A DNA stretch of 64,000 bases. Origin: CAZXGD01 sp046350455. GTDB taxonomy: Bacteria > Planctomycetota > Phycisphaerae > Phycisphaerales > SM1A02. The notes under the pieces are model-generated. The model did not search any database and was not told the DNA's origin. It was given only the letters and a program-made list of their open reading frames with translations. Both the position numbers and the translations under genes were made by a program. How positions within the stretch are numbered: the first letter of the stretch is position 1; every line of letters starts with the position of its first letter. The stretch is from positions 1 to 64,000 of the forward strand of contig JAXMAM010000011.1 of the NCBI GenBank assembly GCA_046350455.1. The letters are read 5' to 3'. Positions 24,637-33,812 of this stretch are shown here, piece after piece.

Positions 24637-27600
24637 ATGGCACCTGCGGCTCTGGCCGTGGGCTGTGTGGCATTGGCCAGCGCTGTGGGTCTTGGCCTGG
24701 CTGCGCCGCAGGGTGCTGCGCCAGCAGCGCCTACGCCCGCTGGCACGGTCCGCTACGGCCGTGACATTCGCCCCATCCTGAGCGACCGGTGCTTCTTGTG
24801 CCACGGGCCAGATCCTTCGCACCGGAAGGCAGACCTGCGCTTGGACCTGGCAGAGAGCGCCACCGCCCCGCGCAAGCATGGCGCTGCCATCGTGCCTGGC
24901 AACCCAGACGCCAGCCAGGTGCTGCTGCGGGTGTGCTCCACCAGCCCAGATGACATCATGCCGCCGCCCCAGAGCGGCAAGCCAGCGCTGACCGCGCATG
25001 AGCAGGCGCTGCTGCGCGCGTGGATCACGCAGGGCGCGCCCTATGAACCGCACTGGGCCTTCCAGCCGCTGCAGCAGCCAGCGGTGCCGCAGCCAGCAGA
25101 CCCGCAGCAATGGTGCCGCACGCCCGTGGACCGCTTTGTGCTGGAGGGCCTGCAGCACGCAGGACTGCAGCCCAGCCCAGAGGCCAGCCCAGCCACGCTG
25201 GCCCGGCGCGCCTACCTGGACATCACTGGCCTGCCGCCCACGCCAGAAGAGCTGCAGGCGTTCCTTAAAGACACGCGCCCAGACGCCTACGAGCGGCTGG
25301 TGGACATGCTGCTCACCCAGGAGCCCTACCGCACGCGGTACGCAGAGCGCATGGCCGTGCCGTGGCTGGACCTGGCGCGCTATGCAGACACCGCTGGCAT
25401 CCACATGGACGCTGGCCGGCAGATCTGGCCCTACCGCGACTGGGTGCTGGAAGCGTTCCGCAGCAACAAGCCATTCGACCAGTTTGTGGTGGAGCAGATT
25501 GCCGGCGACCTGCTGCCCAACGCCACCACGCAGCAGCGCGTGGCCACGGGCTTCCACCGCAACCACGTGACCAGCGACGAAGGCGGCGCCATTGATGCGG
25601 AGTACCTGCTGGAGTACGCCGTGGACCGCACCAACACCACGGGGGCTGTGTTCCTGGGGCTGACGGTTGGCTGCGCGCGCTGCCACGACCACAAGTTTGA
25701 CCCGGTGACCATGCAGGACTACTACGGCCTGCTGGCCTTCTTCAACAGCAACGAGGAGCCGGGGATCTACTCGCAGACGCAGGACCCCAATCGCGCGCAC
25801 GAGCCGTTCATGGAGATCCCCTCTCCCACGCAGGCGGCCACGCTGCAGCGGGTTGACGCCGCACTGGCCACGCTGAAGGAGCAGCGCGCTGCCCCCATGC
25901 CAGAGGAGGCGGCCGCGCAAGCGGCGTTTGTGCAGCAGCTGCAGGCTGAGGGCGCTGGTGCGTGGCAGATTGCGCAGCCCGTGGCAGCGGCCAGCGCCAA
26001 TGGCGCCACGCTGGTGCCGCAGCCAGATGGGTCGGTGCTGGCCACGGGCGCCAATCCAGACAAGGACACGCACCTGTTGACGCTGCGCGTGCAGGGGCAG
26101 CAGCAGCGGCTCATCCTGCTGGAGATGCTGGAGGATCCATCGCTGCCAGGCGGCCGCGTGGGGCGCGCGCCCAATGGCAACGCTGCGCTCACTGGCGTGC
26201 AGGTGGAGGCCATCAGCGTGCGCGACCCGCGCCAGCGCATGCCCGTGGAGCTGACGTGGGCGTGGGCAGACCGCGAGCAGCCAGACGGCGATCACGCTGC
26301 AGCCAACGTGCTGGGCAGTGACCCAGCGCGCACCTGGGCGCCCGATGCGCACCGCACGCCTGGCCCGCGCGCGCTCTTGCTGTGCGCCAAGGAGCCATTT
26401 GGGTTCGAGGGCGGCACGGACCTGTCTGTGCGCCTGCGCTACGACAGCATCTATGCGCAGCACGCCTACGGCCGCGTGCGCGCGCGCACCGCGCCTGCCA
26501 GCGCTGCGCTCCTGGCCCAGCTGCCAGAGGCCACGGGCAACTGGCAGATCACCGGGCCGTTTGCAGCTGCTTCTGGCCAGGAGGCCTACGACGCCACGTA
26601 TGGCCCAGAGCAGGCTGTGGCGCTGGCGTCCAGCGCGCGCTTTGCCAACCAGGCGTGGCGGCACGCTCCAGGCGTGCTGGAGGACAAGCCAGTCAACCTG
26701 GCCGAGGGCGTGGGTGCAGAGTTCGTGGCGCGCGAGATCTGGAGCCCGGATGCGCGCACGCTTGACCTTTCGCTTGGCAGCGACGACGGCCTGCAGGTGT
26801 TTGTGAACGGCACGCGCGTGTTTGAGCACCGCATTGACCGCGGCGTGCAGCCCAACCAGGACCACGTGCAGGTGCCGCTGCAGCCCGGGCGCAACACGCT
26901 GGTGTGCAAGGTGGTGAACACCGGCGGACCGGGCGGCTTCTTCCACCGTGCAGACCGCGCCGCCACCTGCATGGCGCGCCCAGCCGTGGCGCTGGTGCTG
27001 CCGACAGAGGCGGTGTCTCCCGCTAGCGCCACTGCAGCCACCGAGGCGTGGCGGGCCAGCCATTCGCCGCAGTTTGCAGAGCTCACACGCCAGATGGCGG
27101 CGCTGCAGAAGGAGCGCGACCAGGCCGTGGCCAACGTGCCGCGCACCATGGTGATGCACGACCGCGCCATGCCCACCGAGACGTTTGTGATGACGCGCGG
27201 CCAGTACGACAAGCCAGACAAGAGCCGCCCTGTGCAGCGCAGCGTTCCCGCAGCGCTGGGCACGCTGCCAGCCGACGCACCGCGCAACCGCCTGGGCCTG
27301 GCGCAGTGGCTGGTGTCTGCGCAGAACCCGCTCACGGCGCGCGTGACGGTGAACCGCTGGTGGGAGCAGCTGTTTGGCAAGGGCATCGTGAAGACCAGCG
27401 AGGACTTTGGCCTGCAGGGCGAATGGCCCAGCCACCCAGAGCTGCTGGACTGGCTGGCCACGGACCTGCGCGACCACCAGTGGGACGTGCAGCGCACCAT
27501 GCGCATGCTGCTGACCAGCGCCACCTACCGGCAGGCGTCGCGCGTGCGCGCGGATGCGCTGGCTGTGGATCCAGACAACCGGCTGCTGGCCTTCTATCCG

Positions 27601-28233
27601 CGGCAGCGCCTCACGGCTGAGCAGATCCGCGATCAGGCGCTCTACGTGAGCGGCCTGCTGGTGGAGCATCTGGGCGGCCCCAGCGTGAAGCCCTACCAGC
27701 CTGACGGCCTGTGGCAGGAGGTGGCCATGCCGCAGAGCAACACGCGCGCCTACATGCAGGGCAAGGGCCAGGACCTGTGGCGCCGCAGCCTGTACACGTA
27801 CTGGAAGCGCGCAGCGCCGCCGCCCAGCATGCTGGCGCTGGACGCGCCCACGCGCGAGTTCTGCACCACGCGCCGCCTGACCACCAACACGCCGCTCCAG
27901 GCGCTGGTGCTGTGGAACGACCCGCAGTTTGTAGAAGCAGCACGGCAAGCGGCAGCGCGCACGCTGCACGCGCCCGGCCAGGACGCAGACCGTCTGGCAG
28001 CGCTGTACGAGCGCTGCACGGGCGCGCCTGTGCCGCCTGCGGTGCAGACTGCCATGCTCACTGCGCTCACGGAGAGCCGCCGCCGCTACCAGGCCGCACC
28101 AGACGATGCCGCCAAGCTGGTGGCAGTGGGCGAATCCGCTGTCCCCACTGACATCCCTGCGCCAGAGCTGGCTGCGTGGACGCTGGTGGCCAATGCCGTG
28201 CTCGCCAGCGACGCCACCATTGTGAAGGACTGA
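24637..28233 (+). CDS. DUF1549/DUF1553 protein with cytochrome c-like (PSCyt1) domain
   Basis: This 1198-residue exported protein is of a type expanded in Planctomycetes. A signal segment (about 1-30) is followed by a haem motif CFLCH (52-56) in a PSCyt1 domain, a DUF1549 region (about 110-330, with MAVPWLDLARYADTAG and CARCHDHKFDPV), a PA14-like middle (about 560-770) and a C-terminal DUF1553 region (RLGLAQWLVSAQNPLTARVTVNR onward). AGGAG sits four bases before the ATG at 24637; the frame is open further upstream. It pairs with the next DUF1501 gene. Members are linked to polysaccharide breakdown, but the reaction is not known. Confidence 0.95.
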   Translation: MAPAALAVGCVALASAVGLGLAAPQGAAPAAPTPAGTVRYGRDIRPILSDRCFLCHGPDPSHRKADLRLDLAESATAPRKHGAAIVPGNPDASQVLLRVCSTSPDDIMPPPQSGKPALTAHEQALLRAWITQGAPYEPHWAFQPLQQPAVPQPADPQQWCRTPVDRFVLEGLQHAGLQPSPEASPATLARRAYLDITGLPPTPEELQAFLKDTRPDAYERLVDMLLTQEPYRTRYAERMAVPWLDLARYADTAGIHMDAGRQIWPYRDWVLEAFRSNKPFDQFVVEQIAGDLLPNATTQQRVATGFHRNHVTSDEGGAIDAEYLLEYAVDRTNTTGAVFLGLTVGCARCHDHKFDPVTMQDYYGLLAFFNSNEEPGIYSQTQDPNRAHEPFMEIPSPTQAATLQRVDAALATLKEQRAAPMPEEAAAQAAFVQQLQAEGAGAWQIAQPVAAASANGATLVPQPDGSVLATGANPDKDTHLLTLRVQGQQQRLILLEMLEDPSLPGGRVGRAPNGNAALTGVQVEAISVRDPRQRMPVELTWAWADREQPDGDHAAANVLGSDPARTWAPDAHRTPGPRALLLCAKEPFGFEGGTDLSVRLRYDSIYAQHAYGRVRARTAPASAALLAQLPEATGNWQITGPFAAASGQEAYDATYGPEQAVALASSARFANQAWRHAPGVLEDKPVNLAEGVGAEFVAREIWSPDARTLDLSLGSDDGLQVFVNGTRVFEHRIDRGVQPNQDHVQVPLQPGRNTLVCKVVNTGGPGGFFHRADRAATCMARPAVALVLPTEAVSPASATAATEAWRASHSPQFAELTRQMAALQKERDQAVANVPRTMVMHDRAMPTETFVMTRGQYDKPDKSRPVQRSVPAALGTLPADAPRNRLGLAQWLVSAQNPLTARVTVNRWWEQLFGKGIVKTSEDFGLQGEWPSHPELLDWLATDLRDHQWDVQRTMRMLLTSATYRQASRVRADALAVDPDNRLLAFYPRQRLTAEQIRDQALYVSGLLVEHLGGPSVKPYQPDGLWQEVAMPQSNTRAYMQGKGQDLWRRSLYTYWKRAAPPPSMLALDAPTREFCTTRRLTTNTPLQALVLWNDPQFVEAARQAAARTLHAPGQDADRLAALYERCTGAPVPPAVQTAMLTALTESRRRYQAAPDDAAKLVAVGESAVPTDIPAPELAAWTLVANAVLASDATIVKD

Positions 28234-28238
28234 CCACC

Positions 28239-29747
28239 ATGCCGCAGAAGCCCACCAAGCCTGGCGCCGCAGACAGCATGGAGGAGTTCCTGCTGAACAT
28301 GACGCGCCGCCGCTTCTTTGGCACGGTGGGCGGCACCATCGCAGCGGGCCTGGGCAGCACCGCGCTGGCGCAGCTGCTGGGCAGCCAGCAGCAGGGAGCG
28401 CCCGGCCCAGTGGCCGCGCCAGCGCAGCAGATTTTGCAGCACCTGCCCCACCATGCGCCGCGCGCGCGCCGCGTGATCTACATGCACATGGAGGGGGCGC
28501 CCAGCCAGCTGGACCTCTTTGACTACAAGCCAAACCTGGCTGACCACTTTGACAAGGACCTGCCAGACACCGTGCGCATGGGGCAGCGCATCACCACCAT
28601 GACCAGCGGGCAGAGCCGCCTGCCGGTGGCGCCCTCCATGTTCAAGTTCAACCGGTACCAGAACAACCAGGACGGCGCGTGGATCAGCGAACTGCTGCCG
28701 CACACCGCTGGGCTGGCCCGCGAGATGTGCATCATCCGCTCCATGCACACCGATGCCATCAACCACGAGCCAGGCATCACGTTCTTTCAGACTGGCACGG
28801 AGCAGCCTGGGCGCCCCGCCTTTGGCGCGTGGATGAGCTACGGCCTGGGCAGCATGAACGCCAACCTGCCTTCGTTTGTGGTGCTGATCACGCAGGGCAT
28901 CGGCAACATGCAGGCGCTCAGCGCGCGCTTCTGGGGCAGCGGCTTTCTGCCCAGCGAGCACCAGGGCTGCCGCTTCCGCGCTGGCAAGGACGTGGTGCTG
29001 CACCTGCGCGATCCAGATGGCGTGGACCGCACCGATCGCCGGCGCATGCTTGACCTGCTTGACACCATGAACCAGGAGGAGTTTGCGCAGAGCCTTGACC
29101 CAGAGGTGCGCGCGCGCATTGCGCAGCACGAGATGGCCTACCGCATGCAGATGAGCGTGCCAGAGCTGACCGACTTCAGCACCGAGGACAAGGAGACGCT
29201 GGACATGTACGGCCCAGACGTCATGAAGCCCGGCAGCTTTGCAGCCAACTGCCTGCTGGCGCGCCGCCTGGCAGAGCGCGACGTGCGCTTTGTGCAGCTG
29301 TACATGCGCGGCTGGGACCAGCACAACAACCTGCCCACCGAGCTGCGCGCGCAGTGCAAGGCTGTGGACCAGGCGCAGGCAGCGCTGGTGACTGATCTGC
29401 GCCGCCGGGGCCTGCTGGACGACACGCTGGTGCTGTGGGCTGGCGAGTTTGGCCGCACGGTGTACAGCCAAGGCGTGCTGAGCCACACCAACTATGGGCG
29501 CGACCACCACCCGCGCTGCTTCACGGTGTGGATGGCAGGCGGCGGCGTGAAGCCTGGCATCGTCTACGGCAAGACGGATGACTTCAGCTACAACATCGTG
29601 GAGAACCCGGTGGAGGTGCACGACCTGCACGCCACCATGCTGCACCTTCTGGGCCTGGACCACAAGCGCCTGACCTACCGGCACCAGGGCCGCGACTACC
29701 GGCTGACCGACGTGAAGGGCAACGTGGTGCCAGCGCTGCTGGCGTAG
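28239..29747 (+). CDS. DUF1501 protein, Tat-exported (sulfatase-fold)
   Basis: This 502-residue protein is the usual partner of DUF1549/1553 proteins in Planctomycetes. It carries a twin-arginine signal (MTRRRFFGTVGG) near residue 20 and then the alkaline phosphatase/sulfatase-like DUF1501 fold (MHMEGAPSQLDLFDYKP, GRTVYSQG, GRDHHPRCFTVWMAGGG). It starts five bases after the stop of the upstream gene, so the pair is one operon. The substrate is unknown; the family is thought to act with the cytochrome-like partner in the periplasm. Confidence 0.95.
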   Translation: MPQKPTKPGAADSMEEFLLNMTRRRFFGTVGGTIAAGLGSTALAQLLGSQQQGAPGPVAAPAQQILQHLPHHAPRARRVIYMHMEGAPSQLDLFDYKPNLADHFDKDLPDTVRMGQRITTMTSGQSRLPVAPSMFKFNRYQNNQDGAWISELLPHTAGLAREMCIIRSMHTDAINHEPGITFFQTGTEQPGRPAFGAWMSYGLGSMNANLPSFVVLITQGIGNMQALSARFWGSGFLPSEHQGCRFRAGKDVVLHLRDPDGVDRTDRRRMLDLLDTMNQEEFAQSLDPEVRARIAQHEMAYRMQMSVPELTDFSTEDKETLDMYGPDVMKPGSFAANCLLARRLAERDVRFVQLYMRGWDQHNNLPTELRAQCKAVDQAQAALVTDLRRRGLLDDTLVLWAGEFGRTVYSQGVLSHTNYGRDHHPRCFTVWMAGGGVKPGIVYGKTDDFSYNIVENPVEVHDLHATMLHLLGLDHKRLTYRHQGRDYRLTDVKGNVVPALLA

Positions 29748-29777
29748 CGCGCCCAAGCCTGATTGCGCTCCGGCTCT

Positions 29778-30440
29778 TCAGCCTCCCAGCACCATCGTGA
29801 GGGACACCAGCGCAACGCCCAGCGCGAGCATGGCTCCTCCCATCACCCACGGATTGCGGCCAGCGCAACGGCCGAAGCAGAAGCCCGTGATGAACAGCAT
29901 GGCCACTGCGATGGCGTTGGAGACACGCAGCGCCATTCTGGCATCGCCAGCCAGCAGAAATGGCGTAACGACCGGGAACGTGGTGAGGAAGACCCACAGC
30001 AGGACCCCTGCCGCTCCCAGCCAGTCCTCCCGCTCCAGGCGCGCGCGCCCTGGCGGAACCTGCACGTTCCGTAGTCGCTGGCCGATCTGCTCCAGCTCTG
30101 CTGGCTGCAGCACCGATGCCACGACCGGCGGCAGCGCGTCCGACACCATCTGGCGCGCCTCGTCTGCACTGGCGGACTGGATGCGCTGCAGCGTGCGAAG
30201 CCCGTCCGAACGATCCGCCATGCAGCCCATCAGATAGAGGATGCCGTCTATCAGTCCCCACGCCAGGTTGCACCCCAGCGCACCGATGAGCATGGTGCGA
30301 ACATCCTCGCGGCCCGCTGTGGCCACGCTGAGCGAGCCAGTGAAGGTCAGCACCATGATCAGGCCAAAGAGCACCTCGGTCACACGGTCAATCGGCCGGA
30401 GAATGCTCCGGCTGCGGCGCAGGACGTCCAAGGGTGGCAT
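29778..30440 (-). CDS. Membrane protein, VIT1/CCC1-like
   Basis: This 220-residue protein has two membrane segments near the N-terminus (VTEVLFGLIMVLTFTGSL; LIGALGCNLAWGLIDGILYL), a cytosolic helical middle (about 70-130) and three C-terminal membrane segments. The layout and the GCNLAWGLIDG motif recall bacterial VIT1/CCC1-family proteins, related to iron and manganese transporters. It is the last gene of the efflux operon and its start lies inside the 3' end of the small membrane-protein gene. Metal transport is inferred. Confidence 0.75.
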   Translation of the reverse strand: MPPLDVLRRSRSILRPIDRVTEVLFGLIMVLTFTGSLSVATAGREDVRTMLIGALGCNLAWGLIDGILYLMGCMADRSDGLRTLQRIQSASADEARQMVSDALPPVVASVLQPAELEQIGQRLRNVQVPPGRARLEREDWLGAAGVLLWVFLTTFPVVTPFLLAGDARMALRVSNAIAVAMLFITGFCFGRCAGRNPWVMGGAMLALGVALVSLTMVLGG

Positions 30441-30591
30441 TGAGCAGACCGCCGACCGCGTCCCCAGTCTTGGCTGCGACCGACTCTGTGGCGTGGCTCA
30501 GCAGGACCGCGAGCGGCACGATGGCGGCAACGGACATCACAAAGAGGAGCGCGGCGGGAAGGACCAGCCAGGGGATCCGCTTGCCGCTCAC
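30388..30591 (-). CDS. Small single-pass membrane protein of the RND operon
   Basis: A 67-residue frame starts at GTG 30591, overlapping the RND pump stop as GTGA. It encodes a short basic N-terminus (VSGKRIPW), one long hydrophobic segment (LVLPAALLFVMSVAAIVPL) and a soluble tail rich in Ala, Pro and Gly. Its 3' end overlaps the VIT1-like gene by 53 bases. The tight overlaps on both sides support translation. By position and size it could be an accessory subunit of the pump, comparable in idea to AcrZ; there is no clear sequence link. Confidence 0.6.
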   Translation of the reverse strand: MSGKRIPWLVLPAALLFVMSVAAIVPLAVLLSHATESVAAKTGDAVGGLLNATLGRPAPQPEHSPAD

Positions 30592-33500
30592 GTGGAGCTT
30601 CCGTGCTCGGGCGCGCCTGCCGGGCTCGAGTGAGTGTCGGCATGGCCTGCCTTCACGTCCTTCGAGTCGTCCCCGTCCACCGGCTTGGGCGGGCCAAAGA
30701 ACTTCTCGGAGGTCCATTGGATGGCGGTGAACAGCACCGGGGTGAAGATCAGCCCAAGGAAGGTGTTTCCGATCATTCCAAAGAACACGCTGGTGCCGAT
30801 CGCCTGGCGGCTGGCGGCGCCCGCGCCCACTGCAAACACCAGCGGGTAGACGCCAAGGATGAAGGCAAAGGCCGTCATCAGAATGGGCCGCATGCGCTGC
30901 CGGGATGCAACGACCACGGACTCCGTGATGCTCATGCCAGATGTCCGGTTCGCCTTGGCGAACTCCACGATCAGGATGGCGTTCTTGGCTCCAAGGCCCA
31001 CGAGAAGAACCAGGCCGACCTGCGTGTACAGGTTGTTGTCCATGCCGCGCCACATGAGGCCCGCCATGGCGCCCAGCACCGCCAGCGGAATGGAGCAGAT
31101 CACCGCAAGCGGCGTCATCCAGCTCTCATACAGCGCCGACAGGATGAGATAGACGATCAGCAGCGCCATCCCGAACACGATGATCGCCTGATTGCCAACC
31201 GCCTTCTCCTGGAAGCTCAGCGCTGTCCACTCATAGGCCATGCCCTTGGGCAGGACCTCGGCAGCCATGGTCTCCACCACGTTCAGCGCCTGGCCAGAGG
31301 AGATGCCAGGCGCTGGCTGCCCCTGCATGACCGCTGCCGGGAAGAGGTTGTACCGGATGATTCGGTCAGGTCCGATGGTCTCGCTGACCGTGGCCAGCGC
31401 GCCCAGCGGGACCATCTGTCCATCGGGCTTGCGGACTTCCAGCTTGTCCACGTCGCGCGCGGACAGGCGGAATTGGCTGTCCGCGGAGAGCGTGACCTGC
31501 CAGGTGCGGCCAAAGAGGTTGATGTCGTTCACGTACGCCGAACCCAGGTAGCCCGAAAGCGTGCCGAAGACATCCTCCAGCGGAATGCCCAGCTTCTTGG
31601 CCTTCTCGCGGTCAATGTCTGCGAAGAGCTGCGGCACGCCTGCGCGGAACGCGCTGTTCACGCCGCGCAGGCTGCTCTGCGCATTGCCGTCCGCCACCAT
31701 GCGCTGCACCACTTCTCCAAGCGCCTGCCGGCCCAGCCCTTCCCTGTCCTCGATGCGCAGGTCAAATCCCGAGGCGTTGCCAACTCCATCCACCGCCGGC
31801 AGCGAGAACACCACGCACAGCGCGTCGGGAATCTTCTGCGTCTCGCGCTGGAAGTCGCGCAGGATGGCATCGAGCGTCCGGCCAGTCTTGGCGCGCTCCT
31901 CGAAGTCGTCCAGCCCAATGAACACCAGGGCGTAGTTGGAGCCGTTGTTGTTGATGATGGAGTAGCCCAGGACCACCGTGTAGTTCCGGACGCCCTCGGT
32001 CTTGTCCACGATCTGCTCGACCTTCTTCACGGCCTCCAGCGTGCGCTCCTGGCTGGCGGAATCCGGAAGCCACACTTCGATCAGGGCCAGTCCGCGGTCC
32101 TCGAGCGGCACAAAGGCCGTGGGCACCCGCGTGAAGCTCCACACCGTGGCCGCCGTGGCCAGGCCAAACGCCGCCAGCGAGAACGCGATCACGCCGGGAT
32201 GGATGAGGAACTGCACCATCCTTCCATAGCCGTTGGACAACGCGTCAAAGACCATGTTGAACTTGCTGGCGAACCAGTTGGGCTTGGCGCCCGGCTTGTG
32301 CTCCTTCAGCAGAAGTCCGCAGAGCGCTGGGCTCAGCGTCAGCGCGCAGACTGCGCTGAAGAACGTGCTCACCGCAATGGTCACCGCAAACTGGCGGAAC
32401 AGCTGGCCGCTGATGCCCGGCAGGAACGCAGTCGGCACGAAGACCGCCATCAGCACCAGCGAGATGCTGACCACGGCACCCACCACCTCGTTCATCGCGC
32501 GCTCCGTGGCCTTGCGGCGCGGAAGGTGCGACTCGTTCATCACGCGCTCGACGTTCTCCACCACCACGATGGCGTCATCCACCACGATGCCGATGGCCAG
32601 GATCAGGCCGAACAGCACCGGCAGGTTGAGCGAGAAGCCCAGCAGCTTGGCCACGAAGAACGTGCCGATGATGGACACCGGGATCGCCACCAGCGGAATG
32701 ATGCTGGTCCGCAGGCTCCCAAGGAAGGCGATCACCACGATGAGCACCAGCACCACGGCCTCGACAAAGGTGTGCTGCACCTCCTTGATGGCCCCGAGCA
32801 CGAACTGCGATGTGTCGTAGATCAGGTCGAATTTCAGGCCCTTTGGCAACGACTTGGCCTTGGCGTCCAGCAGCGCCTTGACCTGCTCGGCCACCTGCAC
32901 CGCGTTGCCGCCCGGAGCCTGGTAGACAACCATGGCGGCCGCTGGGGTCTGCTTGTAGCGGCTGAGAATGTCGTATGACTTGCCGCCCAGCTCCACGCGC
33001 CCCACGTCCTTCAGGCGGACGATGCGGTTGCCGGATGCCACCAGGATGACGTTCTCGAACTCCTGGACGCTGGAGAGGCGGCCCAGCGTGGAGATGTTGT
33101 ACTGATACGCCTGGCCGGTCGGCACGGGGGGACGGCCGATCTGCCCTGCGGCCACCTGCACGTTCTGCTCGTTCAGCGCGGCCATCACGTCCATGGTCGT
33201 CAGGCTGCGCGCGCGCAGCTTGTCCGGATCCAGCCAGACGCGGATGCTGTAGTCCATCGCCGGGAAGATCTTGGCGTCGCCCACTCCGTTGATGCGGCTG
33301 ATCTCATCCAGCAGGTTGATGGTGACGTAGTTGGCGATGAAGAGGTCGGAGTACTCCGCTGCGGCCTTCTCGTCCTCGGGCGCCAGCGAGAAGATCACCA
33401 CCATGTTGGAGGAGACCTTGTCGGTGGTCACGCCGTTGCGCTTCACCTCCTGCGGAAGCTTGGGCATGGCGATGGAGACGCGGTTCTGCACCAGCACCGA

Positions 33501-33812
33501 GGCGATGTCAATGTTGGTCCCAAGTTCGAACGTCACCTTGAGCGTGTAGGACCCGTCGCTGGCCGACGTGCTCTCCAGGTAGAGCATGCCGGGAACGCCA
33601 TTCACCTCCTGCTCGATGGGCGCCGCCACCGTGTCGGCCACCACCTGGGCGCTGGCGCCCGGATATGTGGCGGTGACCTGGATGACTGGCGGCGTGATGT
33701 CCGGATACTGGGACACCGGCAGCGTGGGGTAGGCCACAGCGCCCGCCAGCACAATGAGGATGGAGATCACGATCGCGACGATCGGACGGCGGATGAAGAA
33801 CGAGGTGTTCAT
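30588..33812 (-). CDS. RND efflux transporter, HAE1 (AcrB/MexB) type
   Basis: This 1074-residue inner-membrane pump exports hydrophobic and amphiphilic compounds using the proton gradient. It begins NTSFFIRRPIVAIVISIL, has the periplasmic ASAQVVADTVAAPIEQEVNG stretch and the paired membrane aspartates in GIVVDDAIVVVENVER (about residue 405), and shows two six-helix halves. The length fits AcrB-like proteins. Its start overlaps the adaptor gene stop as ATGA. Drug range cannot be predicted. Confidence 0.96.
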   Translation of the reverse strand: MNTSFFIRRPIVAIVISILIVLAGAVAYPTLPVSQYPDITPPVIQVTATYPGASAQVVADTVAAPIEQEVNGVPGMLYLESTSASDGSYTLKVTFELGTNIDIASVLVQNRVSIAMPKLPQEVKRNGVTTDKVSSNMVVIFSLAPEDEKAAAEYSDLFIANYVTINLLDEISRINGVGDAKIFPAMDYSIRVWLDPDKLRARSLTTMDVMAALNEQNVQVAAGQIGRPPVPTGQAYQYNISTLGRLSSVQEFENVILVASGNRIVRLKDVGRVELGGKSYDILSRYKQTPAAAMVVYQAPGGNAVQVAEQVKALLDAKAKSLPKGLKFDLIYDTSQFVLGAIKEVQHTFVEAVVLVLIVVIAFLGSLRTSIIPLVAIPVSIIGTFFVAKLLGFSLNLPVLFGLILAIGIVVDDAIVVVENVERVMNESHLPRRKATERAMNEVVGAVVSISLVLMAVFVPTAFLPGISGQLFRQFAVTIAVSTFFSAVCALTLSPALCGLLLKEHKPGAKPNWFASKFNMVFDALSNGYGRMVQFLIHPGVIAFSLAAFGLATAATVWSFTRVPTAFVPLEDRGLALIEVWLPDSASQERTLEAVKKVEQIVDKTEGVRNYTVVLGYSIINNNGSNYALVFIGLDDFEERAKTGRTLDAILRDFQRETQKIPDALCVVFSLPAVDGVGNASGFDLRIEDREGLGRQALGEVVQRMVADGNAQSSLRGVNSAFRAGVPQLFADIDREKAKKLGIPLEDVFGTLSGYLGSAYVNDINLFGRTWQVTLSADSQFRLSARDVDKLEVRKPDGQMVPLGALATVSETIGPDRIIRYNLFPAAVMQGQPAPGISSGQALNVVETMAAEVLPKGMAYEWTALSFQEKAVGNQAIIVFGMALLIVYLILSALYESWMTPLAVICSIPLAVLGAMAGLMWRGMDNNLYTQVGLVLLVGLGAKNAILIVEFAKANRTSGMSITESVVVASRQRMRPILMTAFAFILGVYPLVFAVGAGAASRQAIGTSVFFGMIGNTFLGLIFTPVLFTAIQWTSEKFFGPPKPVDGDDSKDVKAGHADTHSSPAGAPEHGSST

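Noticed and set aside
24322..28533. A 1403-codon open frame on the minus strand
   Set aside because: It lies opposite the DUF1549/1553 gene, which has clear domains. The antisense frame has low-complexity Ala/Arg/His-rich composition and no family motif; long antisense frames are expected at this GC content.
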